Below are positions 1 through 7,492 of a stretch of DNA of 64,000 nt, piece by piece. The DNA is taken from positions 977,339 to 1,041,338 of the forward strand of contig OX638329.1 of the NCBI GenBank assembly GCA_951812755.1. The letters run 5' to 3'. The notes beneath the pieces are model-generated. The model saw only the letters and a list, made by a program, of their open reading frames with translations. It did no database searches and had not been told where the DNA came from. How positions within the stretch are numbered: position 1 is the first letter of the stretch; each line of letters begins with the position of its first letter. The translations under genes were made by a program, and so were the position numbers. This DNA comes from an uncultured Latescibacterota bacterium. Its GTDB lineage: Bacteria; Latescibacterota; UBA2968.

Positions 1-1
1 A

Positions 2-409
2 CGAGACAGAGAAGGACAGGATATTCCAGTCGTATCGACAGATACACTCAAAACAGAGGGAGAACAACGAGAAAGTCTGCCTATCCCTATCCGTGCAGAT
101 CGGCTTCTTCAGTGGATAGAAAGCGAAATAGAAAATATAGGAACAATTTTGGTTTTTACAAGCCAAGAAATGAATACGACAACAGCAGCTGCATGGTCTG
201 AATCTATAAACTTTCAGGAAGTGAAATTTTTACTAGACCATTTGTGCGAACAAGGTTGGCTAGAAAGACCTCAGCCATCTCTTACCAATAACTATCTCGT
301 AACAGTTGAGGGTTACAACCGGCTTGCAGAGCTTAAGACAATGAATGACGATTCAACATCAGGAGATGAGAATGATGATTCGTCAATTAGGGTGTTTGGA
401 CTAAAATAA
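2..409 (+). CDS. 3' end of a hypothetical gene (truncated by the window)
   Basis: The frame is open from base 2 to the TAA at 407-409, giving 135 visible residues; the first possible start inside is only a TTG at 149, and the residues before it look equally protein-like, so the gene begins left of the window. The visible part ends in a winged-helix-like stretch (FLLDHLCEQGWLERP, then YLVTVEGYNRLAEL) followed by an acidic linker. Such a module often precedes a sensor or effector domain in conflict-system proteins, but here the protein stops about 25 residues later at SSIRVFGLK. I do not recognise the family. Codons are AT-rich like the next genes, which fits the accessory island. Confidence 0.55.
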   Translation, partial: RDREGQDIPVVSTDTLKTEGEQRESLPIPIRADRLLQWIESEIENIGTILVFTSQEMNTTTAAAWSESINFQEVKFLLDHLCEQGWLERPQPSLTNNYLVTVEGYNRLAELKTMNDDSTSGDENDDSSIRVFGLK

Positions 410-447
410 TGATAAGTTAGATGCTATAATATAGAAAGGAGAATACA

Positions 448-1170
448 GTGTTTGGGGGAGAAGCAAGTGTTGTTATTGCTCTTATTGGGATTATTAGCGC
501 CTTTGTAATAGCAGGGCTATACATAGGAGAGAGATTGGTATATTATTGTATTGCGAGAAAAGAAAAGAGACGGAATAGGGCAATAGAAGATTTAGATAAG
601 ATGCTTAGTGATTTCCGTGTTCTTGCAGAGCGTGTCGTATCCGGTAAAGAAAAAAAGGAATGGCTACAGGTAAAAGCACAGGGAAAAGTGATTAAGCATA
701 GAGAAAGAAGAACAAATGATTTGCTAATAGGGCAAATGGCATTTGATGATCTTTCAAAAAGAATGTCGAAAAAGTTCGATGAGTCTCGTGAATGGGAGTT
801 TAAGATAATGGAAAACCAATTAAATCACTATTTTGTAAACTTATATGATTTAATTGAGCGAATCGAAAAAGATAAAAATCTCGATAAGCAAGATAAAATC
901 TTTTATATAGACCGAGTGAGACGGTCCCTATCTACCCATGAGATACTTACTCTGTTTTATTTTTGTATGGGGGAGAATGATTTTTGTAGACAGCTAAAGT
1001 GTTGGGTAAAAAAATACTATCTTTTTGAAGCTTGGCCTTTCTATTTATTTGACACTGAATGGAGTCATATAAAATATTTGAAATGCTACGGTCCCAGCGC
1101 TTTTGGTAAAAGAGGAAAATTCTTGTCACAACTCAATGGCGCAACCCCTAACCATAAGGAAGATATTTAA
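448..1170 (+). CDS. putative phage abortive-infection protein (putAbiC-like), membrane anchored
   Basis: 240 residues, GTG start at 448 chosen because AAAGGAG lies 6-7 bases upstream (434-440). One N-terminal membrane segment (about residues 8-32) is followed by a basic cytoplasmic stretch and a helical region. Residues 126-136 (NHYFVNLYDLI), 156-171 (RVRRSLSTHEILTLFY) and 188-196 (KKYYLFEAW) resemble the core pattern of the putative AbiC family (PF16872: YF..LY, R.QLS.yEll.LfY, ..ekY.lf), recalled from memory and not searched. The stop overlaps the next start (TAATG), so the two are translationally coupled. The inferred role is phage defence by abortive infection. The exact family is less sure than the general architecture. 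Confidence 0.6.
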   Translation: MFGGEASVVIALIGIISAFVIAGLYIGERLVYYCIARKEKRRNRAIEDLDKMLSDFRVLAERVVSGKEKKEWLQVKAQGKVIKHRERRTNDLLIGQMAFDDLSKRMSKKFDESREWEFKIMENQLNHYFVNLYDLIERIEKDKNLDKQDKIFYIDRVRRSLSTHEILTLFYFCMGENDFCRQLKCWVKKYYLFEAWPFYLFDTEWSHIKYLKCYGPSAFGKRGKFLSQLNGATPNHKEDI

Positions 1171-1835
1171 TGTCTGCACATAATCCACCCGAATACAAGA
1201 AGACAGCATTTGATTGCCCTTATTGCGAAGCGTATGCACATCAACATTGGTATGATTGTTTGATCATGGATCCTGAAGAGCACATTTCCTCGGCACTGAT
1301 TACGGAGACAAATAATACAAAAGAAATAAAAGTTTCTAAGTGCTCACACTGTAATAATCCAACATTATGGTCGGTCTTTCCTGATAGGGGTGTAGGTGGG
1401 ATAAACGGGCAAATTATATATCCCCGTATTCGCACAACACCACTACCAAATGACGATTTGAATGAGAAAATAAAGGAGATTTACAATGAGGCTGCTGACA
1501 TTATGAATCAGTCTCCCCGTGGGGCCTGTGCTTTATTGCGATTAGCGGTGCAGATGCTTCTTAAGCAGCTAGGAGAAAAGGGTGATAATATCTATGAAGA
1601 CATAAAAAATCTGACGGAACAAAAAGTGCTTGATCCGAAATTGCATAAAGTATTAGAATCCGTGAGAATAATAGGAAATAACGCAGTTCATCCGGGAAAA
1701 ATTGATTTTGACGATACTGTTCATACTACTTTGAATCTTTTTAAGTGGATCAATCTAGTCGCAAATGATTTAATTACTCAACCTAAACAAATTGACGAGG
1801 TTTTTGAGAATCTTCCAGGCAAGACGAAGAGATGA
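1170..1835 (+). CDS. DUF4145 domain protein
   Basis: 221 residues, start ATG overlapping the upstream stop by one base. The N-terminus carries a zinc-ribbon-like pair of CxxC motifs (CPYC at 16-19, CSHC at 58-61). The C-terminal part (about 95-205) has the hallmarks of DUF4145: ArGACALLRLAVQMLL-like helix at 117-131 and RIIGNNAVHPG at 166-176. DUF4145 is helical and, from memory, related to HEPN-type folds; it is often found in restriction and abortive-infection loci. The R..H spacing here is seven residues, longer than a classical HEPN RNase motif, so nuclease activity cannot be assumed. Coupling to the putAbiC-like gene suggests a two-component defence unit. Confidence 0.75.
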   Translation: MSAHNPPEYKKTAFDCPYCEAYAHQHWYDCLIMDPEEHISSALITETNNTKEIKVSKCSHCNNPTLWSVFPDRGVGGINGQIIYPRIRTTPLPNDDLNEKIKEIYNEAADIMNQSPRGACALLRLAVQMLLKQLGEKGDNIYEDIKNLTEQKVLDPKLHKVLESVRIIGNNAVHPGKIDFDDTVHTTLNLFKWINLVANDLITQPKQIDEVFENLPGKTKR

Positions 1836-1922
1836 TGAGACGAAAATGACTTAAAAGCCGATCTACTTGCGAAGTGGCTCGACTTCTTTTTTCGAAGTTA
1901 CATATTTGACGTTTCTCTTGCT

Positions 1923-2141
1923 ATGGCGTCAGGGGTTTCAGAAATGGTCACAGAAGTTAAAATATTGGGAGAAACAATTGCTTCTGGCCAATTTTCGCGG
2001 GATGACGTTATAAAAATTTTGGGATACTGGACGGCTGCCAAAATAGTAGTCAGAAAAGTTTTGGGAAAGAAAAATACTAACAAAATTACCAAAAAAGCCA
2101 AAAAGTGGCGTGATGAAAACATCAACAATTTGACCAAATGA
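1923..2141 (+). CDS. small hypothetical protein, start uncertain
   Basis: 72 residues from the first in-frame ATG at 1923, which has no recognisable ribosome-binding site. The same frame stays open back to 1839 and reads sensibly (DLKADLLAKWLDFFFRSYIF) without any ATG, GTG or TTG. An ATG at 1835 overlapping the DUF4145 stop reads five codons in another frame to a TGA at 1847-1849 (AAA TGA C); a +1 shift there would join it to this protein and give about 100 residues. It may therefore be a frameshifted gene or use an unusual start. Basic C-terminus (KKNTNKITKKAKKW). No known family recognised. Confidence 0.4.
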   Translation: MASGVSEMVTEVKILGETIASGQFSRDDVIKILGYWTAAKIVVRKVLGKKNTNKITKKAKKWRDENINNLTK

Positions 2142-2156
2142 GGGAGGTGATGCCCG

Positions 2157-2228
2157 ATGAGCTCTGAAAATATCAGCCAGCTTGTAGCAGGAATAACGGC
2201 AGAATTACAAAACAAAGGAGATATGTAA
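2157..2228 (+). CDS. 23-residue microprotein
   Basis: ATG at 2157 to TAA at 2226-2228 encodes MSSENISQLVAGITAELQN plus four more residues. It is preceded by AGGGAGGTGA (2141-2150), an almost perfect anti-16S match, at six bases spacing, the best ribosome-binding site in the region. The SD begins on the last base of the upstream stop codon, so the small genes are likely co-transcribed, and a strong terminator follows within four bases. The peptide could form a short amphipathic helix. No function is inferred; it may be a small component of the island's defence operon. Confidence 0.45.
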   Translation: MSSENISQLVAGITAELQNKGDM

Positions 2229-2231
2229 AAA

Positions 2232-2270
2232 GGGGCAAGACCAAGGATTTGCGGTCTTGCCCCTAATTTT
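2232..2270 (+). terminator. Rho-independent terminator of the defence operon
   Basis: Perfect 11-bp stem GGGGCAAGACC (2232-2242) / GGTCTTGCCCC (2253-2263), 10-base loop, then TAATTTT. It closes the 448-2228 gene group. Confidence 0.85.
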
Positions 2271-2300
2271 AATGCGCACCAAGCAGAGGAGGGGTAACGC

Positions 2301-2987
2301 ATGGACAAATCATACAACATTGCTATAAAACGTAAATCTACAGAAAAGACAACCCACCTCTCAGGGCAAATTCCCAGCAAGTCTTGGGAGACGCTACTCA
2401 GGTTCCGGGATGAAGTAAAAAAACTACTTTCAGTCCTTAGAGAATGTGAGAACTTGAACGTCAGCTTTAACCTACAATGGTCGCGGGATGATAATGTTTT
2501 AAGGTCAAATCCGAAAGCAACTGTCAAGGATCGAGACCTTGCAGCTATTCTTCACAGCTTAAGACCATTTATACTTCAGAAGGAGACGATAGAATTTAAT
2601 AGAACAATAAACACAATTCAGCGTCACATAAGACATGAAGTGATAAAATCATACTTTCAATCTCTTAAGGATTTGTTTTCTGGAAAAGAGTTTCAGGGCT
2701 ATGTCCAGGTTTCTCAAGAACAGCGGGTAGGAGAGTTAGGAAATTTAGAAGAATTACAGGTCGTAAACAGTGAGAAAATTCTGATGACTTGGTTAAATGC
2801 CTATGAGTATCACAGAGACGACGACAAACAAAAATTGATAGATCAAATTGATAGCGTGCTTCCAAAGGACTTTACGCGAATGTTATTTGTATCAATGGTG
2901 TTGGACAAAGTTAAGGTGATTCTCCAACTTGGAGATATTATACATGTGATTGAGGAAAAAGGAGGGTTTGGGATCGAAATTCGTTAA
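2301..2987 (+). CDS. hypothetical protein of the accessory island
   Basis: 228 residues; ATG at 2301 with AGAGGAGGGG six bases upstream. No signal peptide or membrane segment. Sequence is mostly helical and charged, with a hydrophobic C-terminal segment (FTRMLFVSMVLDKVKVILQLGDIIHVIEE) and an N-terminal basic patch. I do not recognise the family. It stands between a terminator upstream and a non-coding stretch downstream, so it is likely its own transcription unit. AT-rich codons agree with neighbours in the island. A role in host-virus conflict is only a guess from location. Confidence 0.7.
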   Translation: MDKSYNIAIKRKSTEKTTHLSGQIPSKSWETLLRFRDEVKKLLSVLRECENLNVSFNLQWSRDDNVLRSNPKATVKDRDLAAILHSLRPFILQKETIEFNRTINTIQRHIRHEVIKSYFQSLKDLFSGKEFQGYVQVSQEQRVGELGNLEELQVVNSEKILMTWLNAYEYHRDDDKQKLIDQIDSVLPKDFTRMLFVSMVLDKVKVILQLGDIIHVIEEKGGFGIEIR

Positions 2988-3397
2988 GCCATGTCTCCAC
3001 AAAAAAACCTGAGTACAAATGGAGTTGCCCCGCTCTGGATGCCGTTGCCGAATTACAAATTCTGTCCCGATATAATAAAATATAGGGCTTATAGAACCTA
3101 ATTTCCGGCCACAAACAGCCGTTTTTCCAACCGCAGGCTCCCTCTCGATCAATTCGGCAACAGCATCGCTTTGGTGGAGTATTTAGGGCTTAAGTTTCAA
3201 GCCTATGATTGATGCAGTTTTCCGTATAGAATCATTTGTTCCGTAGGCTATCGGCGCATTGTGTATGGAATGGTCTGAAGAGTGGATCTCAGGCGAACGT
3301 TATCTGGACATGACGTAATTGAAACAAAATCACTGCGCCCTATCACGAAGCTACCTTTTTACAGAACTTTTTGGACTTGACCGGAGGAATTTTGGCT
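2988..3397. other. non-coding stretch, possible gene decay
   Basis: 410 bases with no convincing gene on either strand. A 17-codon piece at 3265-3318 (MEWSEEWISGERYLDMT) reads like the tail of a protein but has no start context; it may be a remnant. No hairpin terminator was seen after the 2301-2987 gene. Confidence 0.4.
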
Positions 3398-4279
3398 ATG
3401 AATAAAATACAAAGAAAACTCAATCAGTATTACGAGGACGTTGGTATTGCACCTATTACTGATATACCTGTTACGCCTGGCAACCTCGACACCATATTTG
3501 CGGCCTTCCGTTGTCCTAAAAATAATAAAGAGAGTTGTCGAGATGCCTGCCAAGAAACCTCACAAGGAAACGTTCACTTTTTAGCTCGGACAGAGGGCGT
3601 TACCGTTAGCCAATACTATAAAAAAAGAAAGTATAGAGGCCATCGCATACCCCGTATCGTGGTTGTCTCCTTGTCCGCCCCAAAGCCAGATTTTTCTTCT
3701 ACAGAGAGTACAGAGAGGAAGCCGTTGAATCCGCACTGGCGGGGAACGACAACGACCGTCCGGAGCCTTCTTCGTCCCTTTATTGAACTAGCTCCTGCAA
3801 AGGACTTTGGAGACAAGAGTACAAGAATAATTGAGCAACTCTTCGTTCATGTGAGAACAGCGAAGTGTTGTTCCAGCGCAGGTGGAACAAATCAAGAACC
3901 CTACAGAATGTACCAGAATTGTGGTCCTTATCTCGGGAAGGAATTACATATCCTTAAGCCCGATGTGATCGTTACCCAAGGCAATAATGCACACGATCAG
4001 GCAGAACAGCATGTTTTTGAAATTACCCAGAGAACCGCAGTCCAGCCAGTACAAGGTATCCCTAATTCCATCGCACGTATCGTGAATCTAAAAGGAGATG
4101 GCCGCCGGATCTATTGGCTACGGTCATACTTCCCTATTGGCCGTTTCTATTCAAGCCACGCAGGTCCACCAATTCACTCTGAGTGCAATTTAGTGGGCGC
4201 ACATCGAGAGTATTTAGTGCGCTATGGAGAAGACATCCAGCGGTTCATGAATGAGGAAGATAGGTGGACTAATTGTTGA
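3398..4279 (+). CDS. uracil-DNA-glycosylase-superfamily-like protein
   Basis: 293 residues from ATG 3398, chosen over a TTG at 3371 because GGAGGAA (3383-3389) is correctly spaced for it. The segment NCGPYLGKELHILKPDVIVTQG matches the strand-loop pattern C..yL..EL.iLkP..iv..G typical of family 4/5-like uracil-DNA glycosylases. Cysteines cluster in the N-terminal third (CPKNNKESCRDAC) and again before that motif (KCCSS), which could hold an Fe-S cluster, although spacing differs from what I know of the classical enzymes. The catalytic residues cannot be assigned confidently. It may act in DNA repair or in restriction of modified phage DNA. Isolated gene in the island. Confidence 0.5.
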   Translation: MNKIQRKLNQYYEDVGIAPITDIPVTPGNLDTIFAAFRCPKNNKESCRDACQETSQGNVHFLARTEGVTVSQYYKKRKYRGHRIPRIVVVSLSAPKPDFSSTESTERKPLNPHWRGTTTTVRSLLRPFIELAPAKDFGDKSTRIIEQLFVHVRTAKCCSSAGGTNQEPYRMYQNCGPYLGKELHILKPDVIVTQGNNAHDQAEQHVFEITQRTAVQPVQGIPNSIARIVNLKGDGRRIYWLRSYFPIGRFYSSHAGPPIHSECNLVGAHREYLVRYGEDIQRFMNEEDRWTNC

Positions 4280-4442
4280 ACATATCTATCTACGCGATGT
4301 GTGATTCAAAACCGCCACAGAGTAATACCGATAAACACCGAGTTTATTTATTAGGGGGTATCGCAGACCGTTTAATGCAGCTATCAAGTCCTGATAGTGC
4401 AACCTGCTCATACCAGGCACTTTGGTAGCTTTGGCCTGGATA

Positions 4443-4961
4443 TTACTCTTCGATCATTTTCCAAAATTTCCTTCTTTGTCGCTCCTTACTTTTAACCTGG
4501 AATAACGACTGCAACCGATAGACAGTCAGGGAATTCAGTCCTGGGTCTGAGTCATCTATCTTCAAGATAAAATCTTTAATTTCTTCATCCAGCTTGAGCA
4601 TCTGTAGAATCAAGTGGATTTTGGGCTGAGAAATTCCCACCTGTTTCGCAAGTGCCCTCTGAGATTGAACATGGCCCTTTTTAAGAAGCTCCTGATAATA
4701 TAAGGCTCTTTTGAGATAGTTCGGATGTCGTAGTTTTTGAGTAACCAATTTTTTGGAGGGCTTATGTCCGATTGCGATTATGGGCTTATTGTTCCTGCGG
4801 AAGTGATGTATGGGGAAGTGGTCCCATACGGTAAAAAGTTCAGTGAGTGTAGCAGTCGGGCAACCATTTTTTAAGGTCGTAAGTTTTTGCTGTAAATGAA
4901 CAGCACTTACGGCCTTTTGTTTTAGTTCCGCGAGAGTTGATTCATTAGTGCATCTCGGCAA
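4443..4961 (-). pseudogene. recombinase/ParB-type helix-turn-helix protein, 5' end probably replaced
   Basis: 172 codons on the minus strand. The last 90 residues contain a clear helix-turn-helix (QSQRALAKQVGISQPKIHLI) of the kind at the C-terminus of ParB/KorB proteins and of large serine recombinases, flanked by YLKRALYYQELLKKG and LKLDEEIKDFIL. The first 35 codons are read through a 66-bp repeat that is really a tRNA-terminator block (4858-4923), so that N-terminus is accidental. No obvious alternative start with a ribosome-binding site follows. I read this as a truncated integration or partition gene next to an attachment site. Possible alternatives are a small intact DNA-binding protein from an internal start. 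Confidence 0.5.
4858..4923 (+). repeat. 66-bp direct repeat, copy 1 (tRNA 3' end + terminator)
   Basis: Identical to 5402-5467. It starts with GGGCAACCA (last bases of a tRNA acceptor end) and contains the hairpin AAGGTCGTAAG...CTTACGGCCTT with inner TGCTGT/ACAGCA and a T tract, i.e. a tRNA-gene terminator. It lies inside the coding frame of 4443-4961. Likely an att-site duplicate. Confidence 0.75.
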
Positions 4962-4993
4962 AAGAAACTGGTCATATCAATTTGACTTGCGGT

Positions 4994-5036
4994 TGTCATT
5001 GCGGCATGGTTTTAGCCGCAATCCAGAAGGTTTTGC
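4994..5036. repeat. REP-like palindrome, family R1
   Basis: GTCATTGCGGCATGGTTTTA followed by GCCGCAATCCAGAAGG; the arms TTGCGGC/GCCGCAA are complementary. Related copies at 6337-6368, 14370-14410 and 40347-40387. Confidence 0.75.
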
Positions 5037-5080
5037 TGTTCATGTCTATATGGGGCATGATTTACGCCACGATGCACTAA

Positions 5081-5264
5081 GAAGCTGTTTTAAAATTAAT
5101 ACCTGATGTTACGCATGTCAGGCGTTTTGTCATGCTGAGCGTAGCCGAAGCATCTTTTCCACCTGAGTTGGTAAGAGATTCTTCGACTCCGCTGCGCTCC
5201 GCTCAGAATGACAGGGCAATAGCGCATCGCCGAGAAGGGGCAAAATGAGTTTTAAAACAGTCTC
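5081..5264. mobile_element. MITE-like element A, 184 bp
   Basis: Terminal inverted repeats GAAGCTGTTTTAAAA and (complement of right end) GAGACTGTTTTAAAA, flanked on both sides by TAA (5078-5080, 5265-5267), which looks like a 3-bp target duplication. The interior (ACCTGATGTTACGCATGTCA then the segment around 5178-5213) is shared with elements B, C and D. No coding capacity. Confidence 0.75.
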
Positions 5265-5387
5265 TAAGTACTTTTTCTGGTAATCTCGCTCAGTACTCTC
5301 AAAAAATACTGGCACGGTGACACAACCGCAACCCCTTTTTAGCCCATTCTAACCCTTCTAAATAACAATGCGCCTATCTGTATAAAA

Positions 5388-5410
5388 TTCGAATCCCTGG
5401 GGGGCAACCA
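5388..5410 (+). other. tRNA 3'-end remnant (putative attR)
   Basis: TTCGAAT (T loop), CCCTG (T-stem 3' strand), GGGGGCA (7-nt acceptor strand) and ACCA fit the last 23 nt of a tRNA exactly, but the preceding bases cannot form the rest of a tRNA. Typical of the fragment left when an element integrates at a tRNA 3' end; the complete gene is not in the window. Confidence 0.6.
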
Positions 5411-5467
5411 TTTTTTAAGGTCGTAAGTTTTTGCTGTAAATGAACAGCACTTACGGCCTTTTGTTTT
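5402..5467 (+). repeat. 66-bp direct repeat, copy 2 (tRNA 3' end + terminator)
   Basis: Identical to 4858-4923 but here continuous with the 23-nt tRNA end, so this copy has the natural context. The hairpin and T tract at 5417-5467 would act as a terminator. Confidence 0.75.
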
Positions 5468-5649
5468 TCCTATGTTTTTCTATTACGTAACTGTTTTTCT
5501 TGCCATTTGCCGAAAAATAACAATAATTCTCATTTGATAATCATTTTTCCGGGTTGCATAAAAAATGAGGGGACGGCAGGGAGGGATACCATTTACCTTG
5601 CCGCCCCCGAAGACCGGGCCTGGAGTGAAGGGATATCTCGGCCCGGTCA
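5468..5649. other. intergenic stretch with a GC-rich hairpin
   Basis: No gene seen. GACCGGGCC (5612-5620) pairs with GGCCCGGTC (5640-5648), 9 bp with a 19-base loop; the T tract after it is poor, so terminator function is unsure. The base composition rises here toward that of the main chromosome, consistent with the end of the island. Confidence 0.4.
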
Positions 5650-5841
5650 GTGTTTTCATGGGGATCTGTATTAAAGCTGATCGAACACTTAGACGGACTG
5701 CAAGCGCATTTGGTGTCAGATTTGGAGGGAAAAAGAATCCCGGTACAAAAATTTTGTGTTGTCCCGTCAGATGTGACAGAATCGTTCACGGAGCAGTTTA
5801 AAAAAGCTGAGTATTTGTGGGGAATTTCTACTAAATTATGA
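5650..5841 (+). pseudogene. possible gene remnant
   Basis: About 55 codons read like real protein (LKLIEHLDGLQAHLVSDLEG, then VQKFCVVPSDVTESFTEQF) to a TGA at 5839-5841. The frame has only a GTG at 5650 as possible start, without a ribosome-binding site, and the first residues overlap the hairpin at 5612-5648. I read it as the tail of a decayed gene; the family is not recognised. It could also be a short functional protein. Confidence 0.25.
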
Positions 5842-5908
5842 TACCCGCAATTCTCGTGTTATATGTGGCATGAATGATTCCTTTTCCCACCCTTTTTGGA
5901 GATTTCCT

Positions 5909-6250
5909 ATGATTTACGACATGCGGACCTACGATTTGAATCCCGGCGCATTGCAAGCCTATATGGATGCGGTGCGCGAGGTGGCGCTTCCTCTGCGCGA
6001 GGATTATGGTATCAAACTTGCCGGGTGGTATTATACCGATATTGGAAAATTAAATCGCGTGGTTCACATTTGGGCGTATCGCGATTATACCCATTTTGAT
6101 CAGGCGCGGCAGGCTGTCCGCAGCGATCCCCGATGGGTCAATGACTATCTGCCTCGCGTCAAAGGGCTGGTCGCGCGCCAGCAAGATCAAATTATGCTCG
6201 CGTCCGATTTTTTCGAGGCCCGGGTTCCGGCTTTGTCGGAAGATGCGTAA
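5909..6250 (+). CDS. NIPSNAP-family protein
   Basis: 113 residues from ATG 5909, chosen over ATG 5870 because TGGAG sits seven bases upstream and because NIPSNAP proteins begin with MIYDMRTYxLxPG exactly as here. The family has a dimeric ferredoxin-like alpha/beta barrel; residues RVVHIWAYRDYTHFDQAR form the second conserved block. In bacteria such proteins are usually cytoplasmic and of unknown function, sometimes encoded with degradation enzymes. The length is typical of the single-domain form. It is a stand-alone gene ending before a strong terminator at 6430. Confidence 0.9.
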   Translation: MIYDMRTYDLNPGALQAYMDAVREVALPLREDYGIKLAGWYYTDIGKLNRVVHIWAYRDYTHFDQARQAVRSDPRWVNDYLPRVKGLVARQQDQIMLASDFFEARVPALSEDA

Positions 6251-6268
6251 TCCCATTTTATTTAGTGG

Positions 6269-6406
6269 TCTGTCAAATAAGTTTCGCGTCTAAACCCACT
6301 GGACTTCGGCCTGCGCCGGAGTGACGAACGGCGGTTGTCATTGCGGCATGGTGTTAGCCGCAATCCAGTCTTTCAGAAAAACATATCAGCAAATTTTTTT
6401 GACAGA
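6269..6406. repeat. 138-bp TIR-flanked repeat candidate containing REP R1
   Basis: TCTGTCAAA (6269-6277) is inverted at 6398-6406 (TTTGACAGA). An R1 palindrome lies inside (6337-6368). Looks like a small non-coding mobile unit, but only one copy is in the window. Confidence 0.35.
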
Positions 6407-6429
6407 GCATTTAGTCGTGGGAAAAAAAG

Positions 6430-6470
6430 AACGGGTAGAGAGTATTACAATTCTCTACCCGTTGCTTTTT
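6430..6470. terminator. bidirectional terminator between convergent genes
   Basis: Perfect 12-bp stem AACGGGTAGAGA (6430-6441) / TCTCTACCCGTT (6452-6463), T-rich to the right and A-rich to the left (6421-6429). Serves the NIPSNAP gene and the EEP gene, which converge. Confidence 0.85.
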
Positions 6471-6498
6471 GCCTGGGAGATTGATTAGTCAGGCAATG

Positions 6499-7452
6499 TC
6501 AGTCGTCATCCTGGCTCGGGATTTTCAGGCGGAATAATACGGGGTGGTGATCCGAGTAGTATTGTGCAAATAAGCTCCCTTTGTACGGGTCGCCGGGATA
6601 GGTTTCGGAGCCTCGCCAGGTGTCGCGCATCTGGTCGATGAGGTCGATGACTTGAAAGTCAAATTTCTCATCTATTTCGTCTAATCTGGCAGGGCGGTAC
6701 ATGACGTGGTCATAGGGTTTGCTGCTTTTGGCCGCTGTGTTCGTTTTTCGGCATTCGTCGTTGAGCGATACAAATCCCCGCGGTGTTGCTGCTTTAAGTT
6801 CTGCGGCGTTTTCGATGTTCATATCTCCTACGATGTAGAAGTCCTGCTCTTGCGCGTCATTGAGATCGATCCACTGGGCGATGCTCAAAAGTTCTGCTCT
6901 GCGTGCGTTTTTTTTGTTTTTGCCGGGGGATAAGTGGACGTTGATGACGACAAAGTCCATTTTGCCATCTACGGTGCGGAAGCTGTGGGCGTGCGGTACG
7001 CGGGGATATATGGGATGGGCAGATCGGTCGTCTGAGAGGAATCCATTGGGCAGGTCATGGGCAATTTTCAGTTTGCCGGGTTTGTAAAAGACTGCGGACC
7101 ATTCGGTGCTCGATCCGGCTTTGTGGATTTTTTCGCCTCTTCCCGTGTCTTCGCAAGATAGGGAGTAATCAAAGCCCTGTGCGCTCATGGCATCGAAGAA
7201 TGCATCGGCTTCGGGGTCTTCGCGATAGGATGTGCCATCGCAGTATCGACCGTTATCAGGTGGGGCAACGAGTTCCTGGACGATGACCATGTCGTATTTT
7301 CCGACCAGCTTTGCAAGTGCGTTATTGTCCTTTTTTTTGTACAGACCGACGAATTTAATGTTGAAAGAACAGACGGTGATTTGTTCGTCAGAGACTTTTG
7401 GTTGACAACCGAATAATAACAGTAGAGTGGAGAATAAAAGATATTTTTTCAT
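6499..7452 (-). CDS. endonuclease/exonuclease/phosphatase-family lipoprotein
   Basis: 317 residues from ATG at 7450-7452, preceded by AGGAAAAGCT; a longer frame upstream runs into a MITE and is not used. Residues 1-16 (MKKYLLFSTLLLLFGC) are a lipoprotein signal with lipobox LFGC. The rest has the EEP (DNase I-like) motifs in order: SFNIKF, VQE, VINVHLSPG, GDMNI, YDHVMY and SDHHPV, so the metal-binding and catalytic Asp/His residues are kept. It is probably a periplasm-facing phosphodiesterase or nuclease; the substrate is unknown. Divergently placed from the 7770 gene with element B in between. Confidence 0.88.
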   Translation of the reverse strand: MKKYLLFSTLLLLFGCQPKVSDEQITVCSFNIKFVGLYKKKDNNALAKLVGKYDMVIVQELVAPPDNGRYCDGTSYREDPEADAFFDAMSAQGFDYSLSCEDTGRGEKIHKAGSSTEWSAVFYKPGKLKIAHDLPNGFLSDDRSAHPIYPRVPHAHSFRTVDGKMDFVVINVHLSPGKNKKNARRAELLSIAQWIDLNDAQEQDFYIVGDMNIENAAELKAATPRGFVSLNDECRKTNTAAKSSKPYDHVMYRPARLDEIDEKFDFQVIDLIDQMRDTWRGSETYPGDPYKGSLFAQYYSDHHPVLFRLKIPSQDDD

Positions 7453-7492
7453 AGCTTTTCCTGTGTTGGGTACAATTCTTAGCGCGGCTTTT

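Noticed and set aside
1898-2527. 209-codon minus-strand frame across the small genes
   Set aside because: Crosses a strong terminator and two oppositely oriented genes; no ribosome-binding site.
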